Of a stretch of 64,000 bases of DNA, positions 33,915-42,443 are shown piece by piece. The notes beneath the pieces are model-generated. The model had not been told where the DNA came from and searched no databases. It saw only the letters and a list, made by a program, of their open reading frames with translations. Position 1 is the stretch's first letter. Each line of letters starts with the position of its first letter. Both the position numbers and the translations under genes were made by a program. Origin of the DNA: Flammeovirga yaeyamensis (GTDB lineage: Bacteria; Bacteroidota; Bacteroidia; Cytophagales; Flammeovirgaceae); the NCBI RefSeq assembly GCF_018736045.1, contig NZ_CP076132.1, positions 4,866,501-4,930,500 of the forward strand, given 5' to 3'.

Positions 33915-35435
33915 ATGACATTAAAACGATTACTACTATCATTACTATCCATATCAATTATTTTCTGTTTATCTACTTGTAAAAAAGGAAAACCTACCTC
34001 AAAATTAACCTTCAATAAAAAGAATAAGATAAATCACGATTTTAAAGGATTCGGTATTCAATGGTCTACCTATCAGCATGCTGATGCGCCAGGAGATTCG
34101 TGGGGGTTCCTAATGAAAGACAGTAGTCGATGGAACCTGATGTTCGAAAGACTTCAACACATGAAACCTTCTATTATTCGAATTATTGACAATGCAGAAG
34201 ATCGATATTTTAGAGGTTTAGATCCTAAAGGAAAGCCAATAGTGAGCTACAATAGGCATGAAATGCATGCCTTATATAAGATTCTTGATTTCTGTCAGCA
34301 GAATAGTATTCAAGTAATCCTTGGAGAATGGAATCCACCTTGGCAAATGCAAAATGGAAATGAGCATTTATGGACAGAGATGATTGCCGATTATATGTAT
34401 CATTTGGTGAGGGTGAAACGCTATTCCTGCATCAAATACTTTACTTTGGTAAATGCACCCAACACCTATAAAGCCAAAAACCAAGGGGATTACGATGTAT
34501 GGAAAAATTGGGTGATAGGCTTGGAGAACGAGTTTTCAAAATATCACCTCAACAAATATGTTACAATTATGGGCCCTAGCAGCGATCCTACATGGGACAT
34601 GCCTCTAAAAACATTAAAAGGAAAAGATTGGCTAGCACAAAGCAATGAAGATCTAAAAGAAACAATCGGGGCTTTTGATGTTCATGCTTTTTTAGATGAA
34701 GAAGCTGTTATTGATGGAAGAACCGAAGACTTCCTACACTTGAACCCAAATGAGATTCAAAATTTACATGGGCCTTTATTCATTTCCGAATTGGGTATAA
34801 AACCTATGGGTGATGTGCTTAAAGATGGAAGAAGCAGTCGCCTTTCTCAACCCAAAGTATTTGATGATGAATATGCAGAATTGACCACCCTAGCCTGTAT
34901 GGATTTACTTCAGGTGGGTGTCGATGGTATTGTGGCTTGGTATTTAGACGATGCAATGTACACAGAAGCAAACGATGGAAATACTGAACAGATTATGCGT
35001 TGGGGAATGTGGAATAGTTTGGGGGATACTTTGTATCATGATCCCTCAGAATTAAAGATTCGTCCTTGGTATTATACATGGTCTTTATTATCTAGCAACA
35101 TTCAAAAAGGTAGTACGATTGTACAAATTAATAACAATAATCATCAAAATATCAATGCCGTAGGTGTTGTAAATGCAAAGAATGAATATGTAATTTTGCT
35201 GTCGAATTCTACGTCAGAAGAACAAATTATTGAAATTGACTTCACGGAAGGTTTGGATAATGAGGAATTTTACTGTGTTCGTATGAATCATAAGAAAAAA
35301 TCTGATGGGAATTCAATCATATTACCAAAAAATGATGACATTGAATTGGTAGATAACCGATCTTTGTTAGTAAGGTTGTCCAACAAAGAAATGAAACTGA
35401 TTACTTCAGGAGAATTTTTATATTCTTTTAAATAA
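33915..35435 (+). CDS. Glycosidase-like lipoprotein (clan GH-A fold), acid/base Glu apparently missing
   Basis: About 506 residues from the ATG at 33915, giving a compact SPII signal with lipobox CLSTC; an ATG at 33882 in the same frame would add 11 residues. The TIM-barrel features are visible: FKGFGIQWSTYQ, SIIRIIDNAED, VILGEWNPPWQ, IKYFTLVNAPNTYK, AFDVHAF, PLFISELGIK. Clan GH-A enzymes carry NEP after strand 4; here it reads NAP (codon at 34455-34457), while the nucleophile Glu in ISELG (34788-34790) is kept. A C-terminal beta domain (about the last 90 residues) follows. It may bind sugar without cleaving it. A ROK gene follows after only 5 bases. Confidence 0.72.
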   Translation: MTLKRLLLSLLSISIIFCLSTCKKGKPTSKLTFNKKNKINHDFKGFGIQWSTYQHADAPGDSWGFLMKDSSRWNLMFERLQHMKPSIIRIIDNAEDRYFRGLDPKGKPIVSYNRHEMHALYKILDFCQQNSIQVILGEWNPPWQMQNGNEHLWTEMIADYMYHLVRVKRYSCIKYFTLVNAPNTYKAKNQGDYDVWKNWVIGLENEFSKYHLNKYVTIMGPSSDPTWDMPLKTLKGKDWLAQSNEDLKETIGAFDVHAFLDEEAVIDGRTEDFLHLNPNEIQNLHGPLFISELGIKPMGDVLKDGRSSRLSQPKVFDDEYAELTTLACMDLLQVGVDGIVAWYLDDAMYTEANDGNTEQIMRWGMWNSLGDTLYHDPSELKIRPWYYTWSLLSSNIQKGSTIVQINNNNHQNINAVGVVNAKNEYVILLSNSTSEEQIIEIDFTEGLDNEEFYCVRMNHKKKSDGNSIILPKNDDIELVDNRSLLVRLSNKEMKLITSGEFLYSFK

Positions 35436-35440
35436 TTACT

Positions 35441-36532
35441 ATGTCCATAACAGATAAAAAACAAATCGTCCTAACCCTAGATGCTGGGGGAACTAATTTT
35501 GTATTCTCTGCCATGCAAGGCGGAAAAATGATCGTTGATCCTTATAGACTACCTTCAAACGGTGATAATCTAGAACAAAGCTTACAAAACATTCTTACTG
35601 GTTTTAATCACGTTGTAGAACAACTTGGTGATAGAAAACCAGAAGCAATTTCATTCGCATTTCCAGGTCCTGCTGATTACCCTAACGGTATTATTGGTGA
35701 CTTACAAAACCTTCCTGGTTATCGAGGTGGAGTAGCTTTAGGACCAATGTTAGAAGAAAAATTCGGTATCCCTGCATTTATCAATAACGATGGCGATTTA
35801 TTTGCTTACGGTGAAGCAATCGGTGGTTTACTTCCACAAATTAATGCTAAGCTAAAAGCCAATGGAAGCGAAAAAGAATATAAAAATGTGATCGGCATTA
35901 CACTTGGAACTGGTCTAGGTGGCGGTGTCGTTTCTAACAATAAATTACATATTGGCGATAACTCAATGGGAGGTGAAATCTGGTTGATGCCTTCTAAAGT
36001 TTTAGACCATGTAAATGCTGAGGAAGCTTCTTGTATTAGAGCAATCCAAAGATTCTACAAAGAATTCTCTGGTGTTGATAATGCAGAACTAACGCCAAAA
36101 GACATCTTCGAAATCGCAAAAGGCGAACAAGAAGGTGATGCTGCATCAGCGAAAAAAGCATTCGATACATTAGGCGAAAACCTAGGAGACGTTCTTTGTA
36201 CTTTAGCAACAACGGTAGATGCTATTGTTGTTATCGGAGGAGGTCTTTCTGGAGCCTCAGAATTATTCATGCCTGCTACTCTAGCAGAGATGAAATCAAA
36301 ATATAAATCGGGAACTGACCGATTGGTTATGGAAGTATTTGACCTTACTTCTGAAGTCGAAACTGAAAAGTTTGTAACAAATAACCAACTGGAAATCAAG
36401 GTTCCATTTACAGAAAAAACTGTAAAATACGATGCTTCTCCTAAAATTGGTGTAGGTATTTCTGCATTAGGAACTAGTGAAGCTATTTCACTTGGAGCAT
36501 ACGCATTTGCTGTGGATCAATTAGAAAATTAA
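35441..36532 (+). CDS. ROK-family kinase, divergent (no zinc motif)
   Basis: 363 residues. The N-terminal phosphate loop LDAGGTNFVFSA, catalytic-site FINNDGDLFAYGEA, GTGLGGGVVSNN and GGGLSGASELF place it in the ROK/ASKHA fold. The segment after SMGGEIWLMPSKVLDHV lacks the CxCGxxGCxE zinc site found in the divergent neighbour, and an insert of about 30 residues lies near the C-terminus. It probably phosphorylates a sugar released by a hydrolase, but this is inferred from context. It is co-transcribed with the glycosidase-like gene. Confidence 0.82.
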   Translation: MSITDKKQIVLTLDAGGTNFVFSAMQGGKMIVDPYRLPSNGDNLEQSLQNILTGFNHVVEQLGDRKPEAISFAFPGPADYPNGIIGDLQNLPGYRGGVALGPMLEEKFGIPAFINNDGDLFAYGEAIGGLLPQINAKLKANGSEKEYKNVIGITLGTGLGGGVVSNNKLHIGDNSMGGEIWLMPSKVLDHVNAEEASCIRAIQRFYKEFSGVDNAELTPKDIFEIAKGEQEGDAASAKKAFDTLGENLGDVLCTLATTVDAIVVIGGGLSGASELFMPATLAEMKSKYKSGTDRLVMEVFDLTSEVETEKFVTNNQLEIKVPFTEKTVKYDASPKIGVGISALGTSEAISLGAYAFAVDQLEN

Positions 36533-36558
36533 GAACTAATTTGATCTCATAACATTTT

Positions 36559-36634
36559 ACACTATCGAAATAATTTATTGTACTATTCTAACAATTATAG
36601 GATGTAACAATGTTTCGATAGTGTATTTTTTTGT
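36559..36634 (+). terminator. Long-loop terminator of the glycosidase/ROK operon
   Basis: ACACTATCGAAA (36559-36570) and TTTCGATAGTGT (36613-36624) are perfect 12-base arms around a 42-base loop, followed by a T-run. The loop and right arm also contain a reverse copy of the 13-mer found at 51.1-51.4 kb. Confidence 0.7.
36604..36616 (-). repeat. Reverse copy of 13-mer GAAACATTGTTAC
   Basis: The plus strand reads GTAACAATGTTTC, the exact reverse complement of the 13-mer at 51171-51183. It overlaps the right arm of the terminator hairpin. Confidence 0.55.
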
Positions 36635-36776
36635 TTATTTTCTACCTTGCAGTAAGACAATTGATCTTTATCCCACTAATTTTAACACCCTTTAGAGAAA
36701 ATAAATTGTCACTCGTTGTTATTAATCTGTCTACAACATACAGAACTTTATTTAACCTTGATAAAACTTTTAAATT

Positions 36777-36875
36777 ATGGAATTACTTGCTTGTGTTTTC
36801 GTACTAACGATAGTTTTCATGGGCACCTATCGTTTGATGACTAAGTCATCTTCGAATCAGTCCAATTTATCCTAA
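36777..36875 (+). CDS. Candidate 32-residue single-span membrane peptide
   Basis: The open frame reads MELLACVFVLTIVFMGTYRL followed by MTKSSSNQSNLS. It has one clear membrane segment and a polar Ser/Asn tail. It is too short for usual gene finders. Support comes from context: it lies alone between the terminator ending at 36634 and another strong plus-strand terminator at 36938, which has no other gene to serve. A near-consensus -7 box TAACCTTG lies at 36753-36760. The alternative is a small RNA. No homologue is known to me. Confidence 0.45.
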   Translation: MELLACVFVLTIVFMGTYRLMTKSSSNQSNLS

Positions 36876-36937
36876 TTAAATGTTCCACACTCTAAATTCA
36901 CTTCTTTACTAATTTTATTTCTTCCTAAAAAAATTCT

Positions 36938-36987
36938 AAGTATGATCTTAAACACAAAAATTAAGATCATACTTTTCTTTTTTTATT
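36938..36987 (+). terminator. Terminator of the 36.8-kb mini transcription unit
   Basis: AAGTATGATCTTAA (36938-36951) and TTAAGATCATACTT (36961-36974) form a perfect 14-pair stem around a 9-base loop, followed by TTCTTTTTTT. It precedes gluQ by about 50 bases. Confidence 0.85.
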
Positions 36988-37038
36988 GAATTAAGTGCAT
37001 TTTTGAGCTCAGTTATAATCGTCTAAAGAAATATATCA

Positions 37039-37944
37039 ATGCGTACCAGATTTGCTCCAACACCATCAGGTTATTTACATATAGGTAATGCCTATTCTTT
37101 TTTACTCACGTGGATTCTTGCACGTCAGTCTGAAGGTGGTGAAATTCTTTTACGAATTGATGATATCGACTCCACTCGTGCACGTGACGAGTATATTGAA
37201 GATATTTTTGAAACAATCGATTGGCTAGGTATCGATTATGATAATGGTCCTTTTAGTGTAGATGATTTTAAGAAAAACTGGACGCAAGAACTAAGAACTC
37301 ATCGCTATCAAAGAGCATTTGATATTTTAAAAGAACAAGGCGATTTATTTGCTTGTACGTGTTCTCGTAAAGAGATCTACGAACAATCTGAATCTGGTAT
37401 TTATACCGGTAAATGCAGAGATCTAAATCTTCCATTCGATACTGAAGATGCTGCAATTAGAGTGAAAACTTCAGAAGTTCCCGTTATTTTAGAAGATCTA
37501 TTTATTGGTGATGTTGCTATTGATTTAGAACAAACTATGAAAGACTTTGTCATAAAAAGAAAAGATGGCTTGTTTGCTTATCAATTGGCCTCATTAATTG
37601 ATGATGAAGACGATGGAATCGATTTCATAGTGAGAGGAGAAGACCTTGTTGAATCTACAGCAGCTCAAATATTTCTTGGTAACAAACTAGAACTTGATAA
37701 TTTCGAAAATGTCGAGTTTTTACATCATCCACTTCTTGTAGATGAAAAAGGTGAAAAGTTGTCGAAATCAAATGGTTCGGATGCCATAAAAACACTTAGA
37801 GAACAAGGTATGACTCCTGAAGAAGTGTATAGTGGTTTTGCTGAGTTTTATTTAGGAGAAGAAGTCAATATCACTAACATTGAACAACTGTTAGAAATTA
37901 ATTTTATTGAAGAAGAAGGCGATGAGGATTGGGATGAAGAATAA
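37039..37944 (+). CDS. gluQ: Glutamyl-Q tRNA(Asp) synthetase-like protein
   Basis: 301 residues, a GluRS catalytic core without the anticodon-binding domain. HIGH-like HIGN is at 15-18 and the KMSKS-like KLSKS late in the chain. The zinc-site pattern of GluQ-RS is visible: CTC at about 110-112 followed by IYTGKC. GluQ-RS charges glutamate onto the queuosine base of tRNA(Asp) without needing tRNA(Glu). The C-terminal acidic tail (EEEGDEDWDEE) is an unusual ending. It lies alone after the mini-unit terminator. Confidence 0.85.
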   Translation: MRTRFAPTPSGYLHIGNAYSFLLTWILARQSEGGEILLRIDDIDSTRARDEYIEDIFETIDWLGIDYDNGPFSVDDFKKNWTQELRTHRYQRAFDILKEQGDLFACTCSRKEIYEQSESGIYTGKCRDLNLPFDTEDAAIRVKTSEVPVILEDLFIGDVAIDLEQTMKDFVIKRKDGLFAYQLASLIDDEDDGIDFIVRGEDLVESTAAQIFLGNKLELDNFENVEFLHHPLLVDEKGEKLSKSNGSDAIKTLREQGMTPEEVYSGFAEFYLGEEVNITNIEQLLEINFIEEEGDEDWDEE

Positions 37945-38039
37945 AAACTTCCCTAATTAACCTAAAAACGACTACATTAACATACATTAATTATTATTTT
38001 ATAATAACAATGGTCACCAAAAAGACCAATAAAGCACTT

Positions 38040-38047
38040 TAACTTTG
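38040..38047 (+). promoter_or_regulatory. Predicted -7 box of the crotonase-like gene
   Basis: TAACTTTG matches the -7 consensus, 137 bases before the ATG, implying a long leader if used. Confidence 0.35.
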
Positions 38048-38184
38048 TAGCATAGCTTTACGATACAACTAATTTTCGATTAAGCCTCCTTTTACATTTT
38101 ATTCAGATTATCCTTCTATCTTTTATTGATTAACATTCGAAGTGTAAAAGCCAATAACCAAACTCGCATTAACCTAATATTGAG

Positions 38185-38712
38185 ATGAGCTACAATATAA
38201 AACACATACACAGTCATAAAAAAGGGAATGTTGTCACCATATACTTGCCTAATTTCTGCTTGAACCAATTGTCCAAGGAAACCACCGTTCAAATAATCGA
38301 TATTTTAGAGAGAGTCAATAAAGATGATCATGTTAATATGGTGGTATTTAGAACAGTACAGGAAAATTTTTTCTTACCAAAATTTTCTTTAGAGGAAGCT
38401 CCTATTATTTCTGATAGCATTATGAACAGTGATTATTTCATTAATTTAAAAGATATGATCCACAGTATGAGGGCAATGACTGTCTCTGTAATTGAGGGAG
38501 CAACTAATAAAATTGGCTCTTCATTTATAAAAGCAAGTGATTTATCTTATGCCACAGAATCAACAGTTTTCTCTAATGGTATGAATATTGATGGTAACCA
38601 ATTATTTACTGCTGAAAAGGCAGAAGAAAATGGAATTATCACAAGGATGATTCCTGAAGATAAAATTGATTTAACCCTAGATTATCTAGGTCATACTTAC
38701 GAAAGTGAGTAA
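38185..38712 (+). CDS. Short, degenerate enoyl-CoA hydratase/isomerase-fold protein
   Basis: 175 residues; normal crotonases are about 255-265. The order of crotonase landmarks is retained in weakened form: NMVVFRTVQENFFLPKFSLE in place of the VVLRG-FSAG-D loop, MTVSVIEGATNKIGSSFIKA in place of PVIAAVNGxAxGGG, then LSYATESTVFSNG and FTAEKAEENGIITRMIPED. The oxyanion-hole Gly-Gly-Gly loop and catalytic Glu positions are not recognisable. It may be a non-catalytic or structural relative. No acyl-CoA genes are adjacent. Confidence 0.65.
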   Translation: MSYNIKHIHSHKKGNVVTIYLPNFCLNQLSKETTVQIIDILERVNKDDHVNMVVFRTVQENFFLPKFSLEEAPIISDSIMNSDYFINLKDMIHSMRAMTVSVIEGATNKIGSSFIKASDLSYATESTVFSNGMNIDGNQLFTAEKAEENGIITRMIPEDKIDLTLDYLGHTYESE

Positions 38713-38745
38713 CTATATATTTTGAATTTTAACTACTAATAATAC

Positions 38746-38789
38746 AAGTGCCCCTCATTTTTAATGAGATTAGAGGCACTTTTTTTTGG
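38746..38789 (+). terminator. Terminator of the crotonase-like gene
   Basis: AAGTGCC pairs with GGCACTT, extended inside by CT/AG and TCATT/AATGA, and is followed by eight Ts. Confidence 0.75.
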
Positions 38790-38936
38790 CCTTCAGATTT
38801 TTAAAAAAGTAGGTAATATTTATAAAGAGATTGCATTACTCTAGATTTCACTAAGAAATTCTCAAAAAAATAGAAAAATACTTCAAAATCAGTAAAAAGG
38901 ATAGGCAAATCTTTTCGTAGTGAGAGTACAACTCCT

Positions 38937-38944
38937 TATTTTTG
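38937..38944 (+). promoter_or_regulatory. Predicted -7 box of aspS
   Basis: TATTTTTG matches the Bacteroidota -7 consensus, 47 bases before the ATG. A TTTTCG sequence about 20 bases upstream is a weak -33. Confidence 0.45.
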
Positions 38945-38990
38945 CGATCAGTTATTTTGAACAAGAGACTAAATTAAAATTATATATAAA

Positions 38991-40748
38991 ATGCTTAGAA
39001 CGCATAACTGCGGAGAACTCCGTGAAAGCCATATTGGGCAAACTGTAACTTTAAGCGGTTGGGCACAAGCTATCCGTGATAAAGGTGGTTTAATTTGGAT
39101 CGATATCCGTGACCGTTACGGTATCACTCAATTAGTAATCGAAGACGATGGTAATGCTGACGCTGCCTTGTTGGAACAAGCTAGAAAAGTTGGTCGTGAG
39201 TTCGTACTTAAGGCGACTGGTGAAGTGATCGAACGTGCTGCGAAAAACCCAAATATCCCAACTGGTAACATCGAAATGCGTTTGAGCGAGTTGACGATCT
39301 TGAACGAGGCACAAACTCCTCCATTCAAAATCGAAGACGAAACAGATGGTGGCGATGAACTTCGTATGAAGTACCGTTACTTGGATATCCGTCGTAACCC
39401 AGTTCGTGAGAAATTGGTATTGCGTCATAAAATCGCTCAAGAAGTAAGAAGATATTTATCAGATCAAGAGTTTATCGAAGTAGAAACTCCTGTATTGATT
39501 AAATCTACTCCAGAGGGTGCACGTGACTTCCTAGTTCCTTCAAGAATGAACCCAGGTGAGTTCTATGCACTTCCTCAATCACCTCAAACATTTAAGCAAT
39601 TATTGATGGTCGGTGGTATGGACCGCTACTTCCAAATTGTAAAATGTTTCCGTGATGAAGACCTTCGTGCTGACCGCCAGCCTGAGTTTACTCAAATAGA
39701 CTGCGAAATGGCGTTTGTTGAGCGTGAAGACATCTTACAAAACTTCGAAGGAATGATGCGTCACCTTTTCAAAATGGTGAAAGACATCGAACTTCCTACG
39801 TTCCCAAGAATGGAATATGCAGACGCTATGCACGATTATGGTTCAGACAAACCTGATACTCGTTTCGAGATGAAGTTTGTTTACCTTAACGACGTAGCTC
39901 AAAATAAAGGATTCAAAGTATTTGATTCTGCTGAGGTAGTTTTAGGTATCTGTGCTAAAGGTGCTGCTACTTATACGCGTAAGCAATTAGACGAATTAAC
40001 GAAGTGGGTACAACGTCCACAAATCGGTGCCAAAGGTCTAGTTTACGTAAAATGTAACGAAGATGGTTCATTTAAATCTTCAGTAGATAAATTCTACTCT
40101 CAAGAAGATTTAAAAGCATGGGCTGAAAAAGCAGGTGCTGAAGCAGGTGACTTACTATTAGTGTTATCTGGTGAACTAGATGTTACACGTAAGCAAATGT
40201 GTGAACTTCGTTTAGAAATGGGTGATCGTTTAGGTCTTAAAGATCCATTCAACTACTCTCCTCTTTGGGTACTTAACTTCCCAATGTTCGAGAAAGACGA
40301 AGAAACTGGTCATTACCACGCAATGCACCACCCATTCACTTCAGTACTTCCAGAAGATGCTGAGATCTTGAAAAACGATCGTTACAATGCTCGTGCTAAC
40401 GCATACGACATGGTCATCAACGGTGTTGAAGTTGGTGGTGGTTCTATCCGTATCCACGATAAATCAGATCAAGCAGACATGTTCGACGCACTTGGCTTCA
40501 CTGCTGAGGAAGCTCAAGAACAATTCGGCTTCTTGATGAACGCTTTCGAATACGGTGCACCTCCTCACGGTGGTATCGCATTAGGTTTCGACCGTCTTTG
40601 TTCTCTATTCGGCGGCGTAGAGTCTATCCGTGACTTCATCGCATTCCCTAAGAACACATCAGGTAGAGACGTAATGATCGAATCTCCATCTCCAGCTGAC
40701 GACCAGCAATTGGGTGATTTGAGCATCAAACTTGACATAAAGGAGTAA
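38991..40748 (+). CDS. aspS: Aspartyl-tRNA synthetase
   Basis: 585 residues, the normal length of the bacterial type. The N-terminal OB fold ([20 protein letters not shown]) binds the anticodon; class II motif 2 is [18 protein letters not shown]; the GAD insertion occupies the middle; motif 3 is [15 protein letters not shown]. It charges tRNA(Asp). High use of preferred codons, in line with strong expression. Monocistronic, with its own promoter-like box and a terminator 33 bases after the stop. Confidence 0.97.
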   Translation: MLRTHNCGELRESHIGQTVTLSGWAQAIRDKGGLIWIDIRDRYGITQLVIEDDGNADAALLEQARKVGREFVLKATGEVIERAAKNPNIPTGNIEMRLSELTILNEAQTPPFKIEDETDGGDELRMKYRYLDIRRNPVREKLVLRHKIAQEVRRYLSDQEFIEVETPVLIKSTPEGARDFLVPSRMNPGEFYALPQSPQTFKQLLMVGGMDRYFQIVKCFRDEDLRADRQPEFTQIDCEMAFVEREDILQNFEGMMRHLFKMVKDIELPTFPRMEYADAMHDYGSDKPDTRFEMKFVYLNDVAQNKGFKVFDSAEVVLGICAKGAATYTRKQLDELTKWVQRPQIGAKGLVYVKCNEDGSFKSSVDKFYSQEDLKAWAEKAGAEAGDLLLVLSGELDVTRKQMCELRLEMGDRLGLKDPFNYSPLWVLNFPMFEKDEETGHYHAMHHPFTSVLPEDAEILKNDRYNARANAYDMVINGVEVGGGSIRIHDKSDQADMFDALGFTAEEAQEQFGFLMNAFEYGAPPHGGIALGFDRLCSLFGGVESIRDFIAFPKNTSGRDVMIESPSPADDQQLGDLSIKLDIKE

Positions 40749-40780
40749 GGGGTATTTTTGCACTTACTTTGTAATAGATG

Positions 40781-40816
40781 AAAGGCTTCTTTGTAAAAAA
40801 AGGAGCCTTTTTTAAG
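40781..40816 (+). terminator. Terminator of aspS
   Basis: AAAGGCTTC pairs with GGAGCCTTT (one wobble) around TTTGTAAAAAAA, followed by Ts. Confidence 0.75.
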
Positions 40817-40839
40817 TTAAAAGTGAAAAACGTAGTTTG
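40814..40839. repeat. Inverted partner of the dispersed AT-rich repeat
   Basis: TTAAGTTAAAAGTGAAAAAC plus GTAG is, with one difference, the reverse complement of the CTACGTTTTTCATTTTTAACTTTTAA end of the neighbouring tandem units, so the array is bounded on its aspS side by an inverted copy. Confidence 0.5.
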
Positions 40840-41044
40840 TTGAGCGGTACGTGTACCATTTTGCCCTTCGCTCTTCACTTTTCCCTTTTCATTCTTCACT
40901 AATAAGGCAGACTATCCAACGATGATTTGCCCTACATTTATATCAAATACCCATAAAAAACGATAAGCAATCCCCACTTACCACGTTTTTCATTTTTAAC
41001 TTTTAACTTTTAATTTTTCATTTCCTCCCCTTTCACTCTTCACT

Positions 41045-41076
41045 AAAAAAGGCAAACCTCCCAACGATGATTTGCC
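41045..41076 (-). terminator. Terminator hairpin in repeat unit 2
   Basis: On the minus strand GGCAAA and TTTGCC (41071-41076 and 41051-41056) pair and are followed by six Ts. It serves transcripts reading out of the M28 gene. Confidence 0.55.
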
Positions 41077-41181
41077 CTCCTTCTATATCAAATACCCATA
41101 AAAAACGATAAGCTATCCCCACTAACTACGTTTTTCATTTTTAACTTTTAATTTTTCATTTCCCCCCTTTCACTCTTCACT

Positions 41182-41213
41182 AAAAAAGGCAAACCACCCA
41201 ACGATGATTTGCC
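41182..41213 (-). terminator. Terminator hairpin in repeat unit 3
   Basis: Same structure as in unit 2 (GGCAAA/TTTGCC, six Ts on the minus strand). This is the first one met by transcription from the M28 gene, about 95 bases past its stop. Confidence 0.6.
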
Positions 41214-41306
41214 CTCCATTTATATCAAATACCCATAAAAAACGATAAGCTATCCCCACTTACCACGTTTTTCATTTTTAACTTTTAATTTTTCATTTCC
41301 CCAAAA

Positions 41307-42299
41307 CTATTCGTTGTAAAGCACCTGTAACAAGGTCACTCCAACTGCTTCCAACGATTTCTTATCAATCGCGTCCATGTTGTCATTGTGAGTGTGCCAG
41401 TGTTTGAAGAACGTTTGAGCACCACTAGGGTCAAGATCAATAATATCGATCATAGGGATTTTAGCGATCTCGTTTACATAAAGATGGTCGTCTGTTAACT
41501 GAGGTCCTTTTTGGTCCACGAACATACTTCCATAGCCTTTACTTTGAGCTGTTTTCCATACTTTCTTTACAATTCTAGGAGCGAAATACATCGATACTCC
41601 TTCTTTTAAGAAGGTAGGATTTTTAGCACCAACCATATCCAATAAGATACCGTAATATGCAGAATAACCTTCTTTATGAGGATTAGCTGCCCAATGTTTT
41701 GATCCTAAACAGTAACCCGAATCACCCGATTGATCTTCTTCGAACGCAGGGCGACCGTAGTCTTCCACATCAAACAAAATGATATCTACACCAACTTTGG
41801 GTTTGTCCGGGCTGTTGGCAATTGCTCTTGCTACTTCTAGAAGAACACCTACACCACTACCACCGTCATTTGCTCCTAAAATTGGTTCATGTTGTCTTGA
41901 TTTATCATCATCTTGATCAGCTACCTGACGAGTGTCCCAGTGTGCTGCCAATATAATTCTAGTTTGAACTTCAGGATTAATGCTACCGATAATATTGGTA
42001 CCGTTTAAAGCAGTTCCATCATAAGCATAAACCGTCATTTTTTGTTCAGTTACCTCAGCTCCGTGTCTTGCCAATTCGTTTGCTAGATATGCACCACACA
42101 TATCATGAGCCATTGTATTGGGAACTCTTGGGCCAAAATCAACTTGCTTTTGTACATATGTATATGCAGAATCAGCATTAAAAGTTGGGATAGGTTTGTC
42201 CTTTACGGTGGCTGATGAAGTTTCAGTACTTGAAGATGCAGCTCCTCCACAAGAAAATAAGAAAAGTCCGCAAATTGCTGCGATAAACAAATGTTTCAT
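41307..42299 (-). CDS. M28-family lipoprotein peptidase, glutaminyl-cyclase-like
   Basis: 330 residues, lipobox LFLFSC (Cys at 17) then a Ser/Thr-rich linker. Metal-site motifs in order: AAHWDTRQ (His/Asp), GANDGGSGVGVLLEVAR (Asp), ILFDVEDYG (Glu/Asp), and a late HWHTHNDNMDAIDK (His). The DGGSGVGV and WHTHNDN patterns are those of M28 proteins related to glutaminyl cyclases, which make N-terminal pyroglutamate; plain aminopeptidase activity cannot be excluded. Anchored in the outer membrane or inner membrane by lipid. The tandem repeat array begins right after its stop. Confidence 0.85.
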   Translation of the reverse strand: MKHLFIAAICGLFLFSCGGAASSSTETSSATVKDKPIPTFNADSAYTYVQKQVDFGPRVPNTMAHDMCGAYLANELARHGAEVTEQKMTVYAYDGTALNGTNIIGSINPEVQTRIILAAHWDTRQVADQDDDKSRQHEPILGANDGGSGVGVLLEVARAIANSPDKPKVGVDIILFDVEDYGRPAFEEDQSGDSGYCLGSKHWAANPHKEGYSAYYGILLDMVGAKNPTFLKEGVSMYFAPRIVKKVWKTAQSKGYGSMFVDQKGPQLTDDHLYVNEIAKIPMIDIIDLDPSGAQTFFKHWHTHNDNMDAIDKKSLEAVGVTLLQVLYNE

Positions 42300-42443
42300 T
42301 ATTATCAGTTTTATAAAAAAGTCTTTTAATCTAAAATCACACGTTAGATTAGATTCGTCAAATTACCAAGTTGTTTGATAGAAAAACATCAATTTTTCTA
42401 TGACAAGGGTAAATGCTAGCATTAAAGCAGCTGCAATATAAAA

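Larger units (their letters stand above)
40867..41300. repeat. Three-copy tandem repeat (137-145 bp units) with built-in terminators
   Basis: The shared core CAACGATGATTTGCCC begins at 40917, 41062 and 41199, giving periods of 145 and 137 bases. Each unit runs from a CTCTTCACT-type start through CAAATACCCATAAAAAACGA to CATTTTTAACTTTTAATTTTTC at its end. Copies 2 and 3 are almost identical; copy 1 is more diverged. The array fills the gap between aspS and the M28 gene and stops 7 bases before the M28 stop codon. No reading frame is supported inside. Confidence 0.85.
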
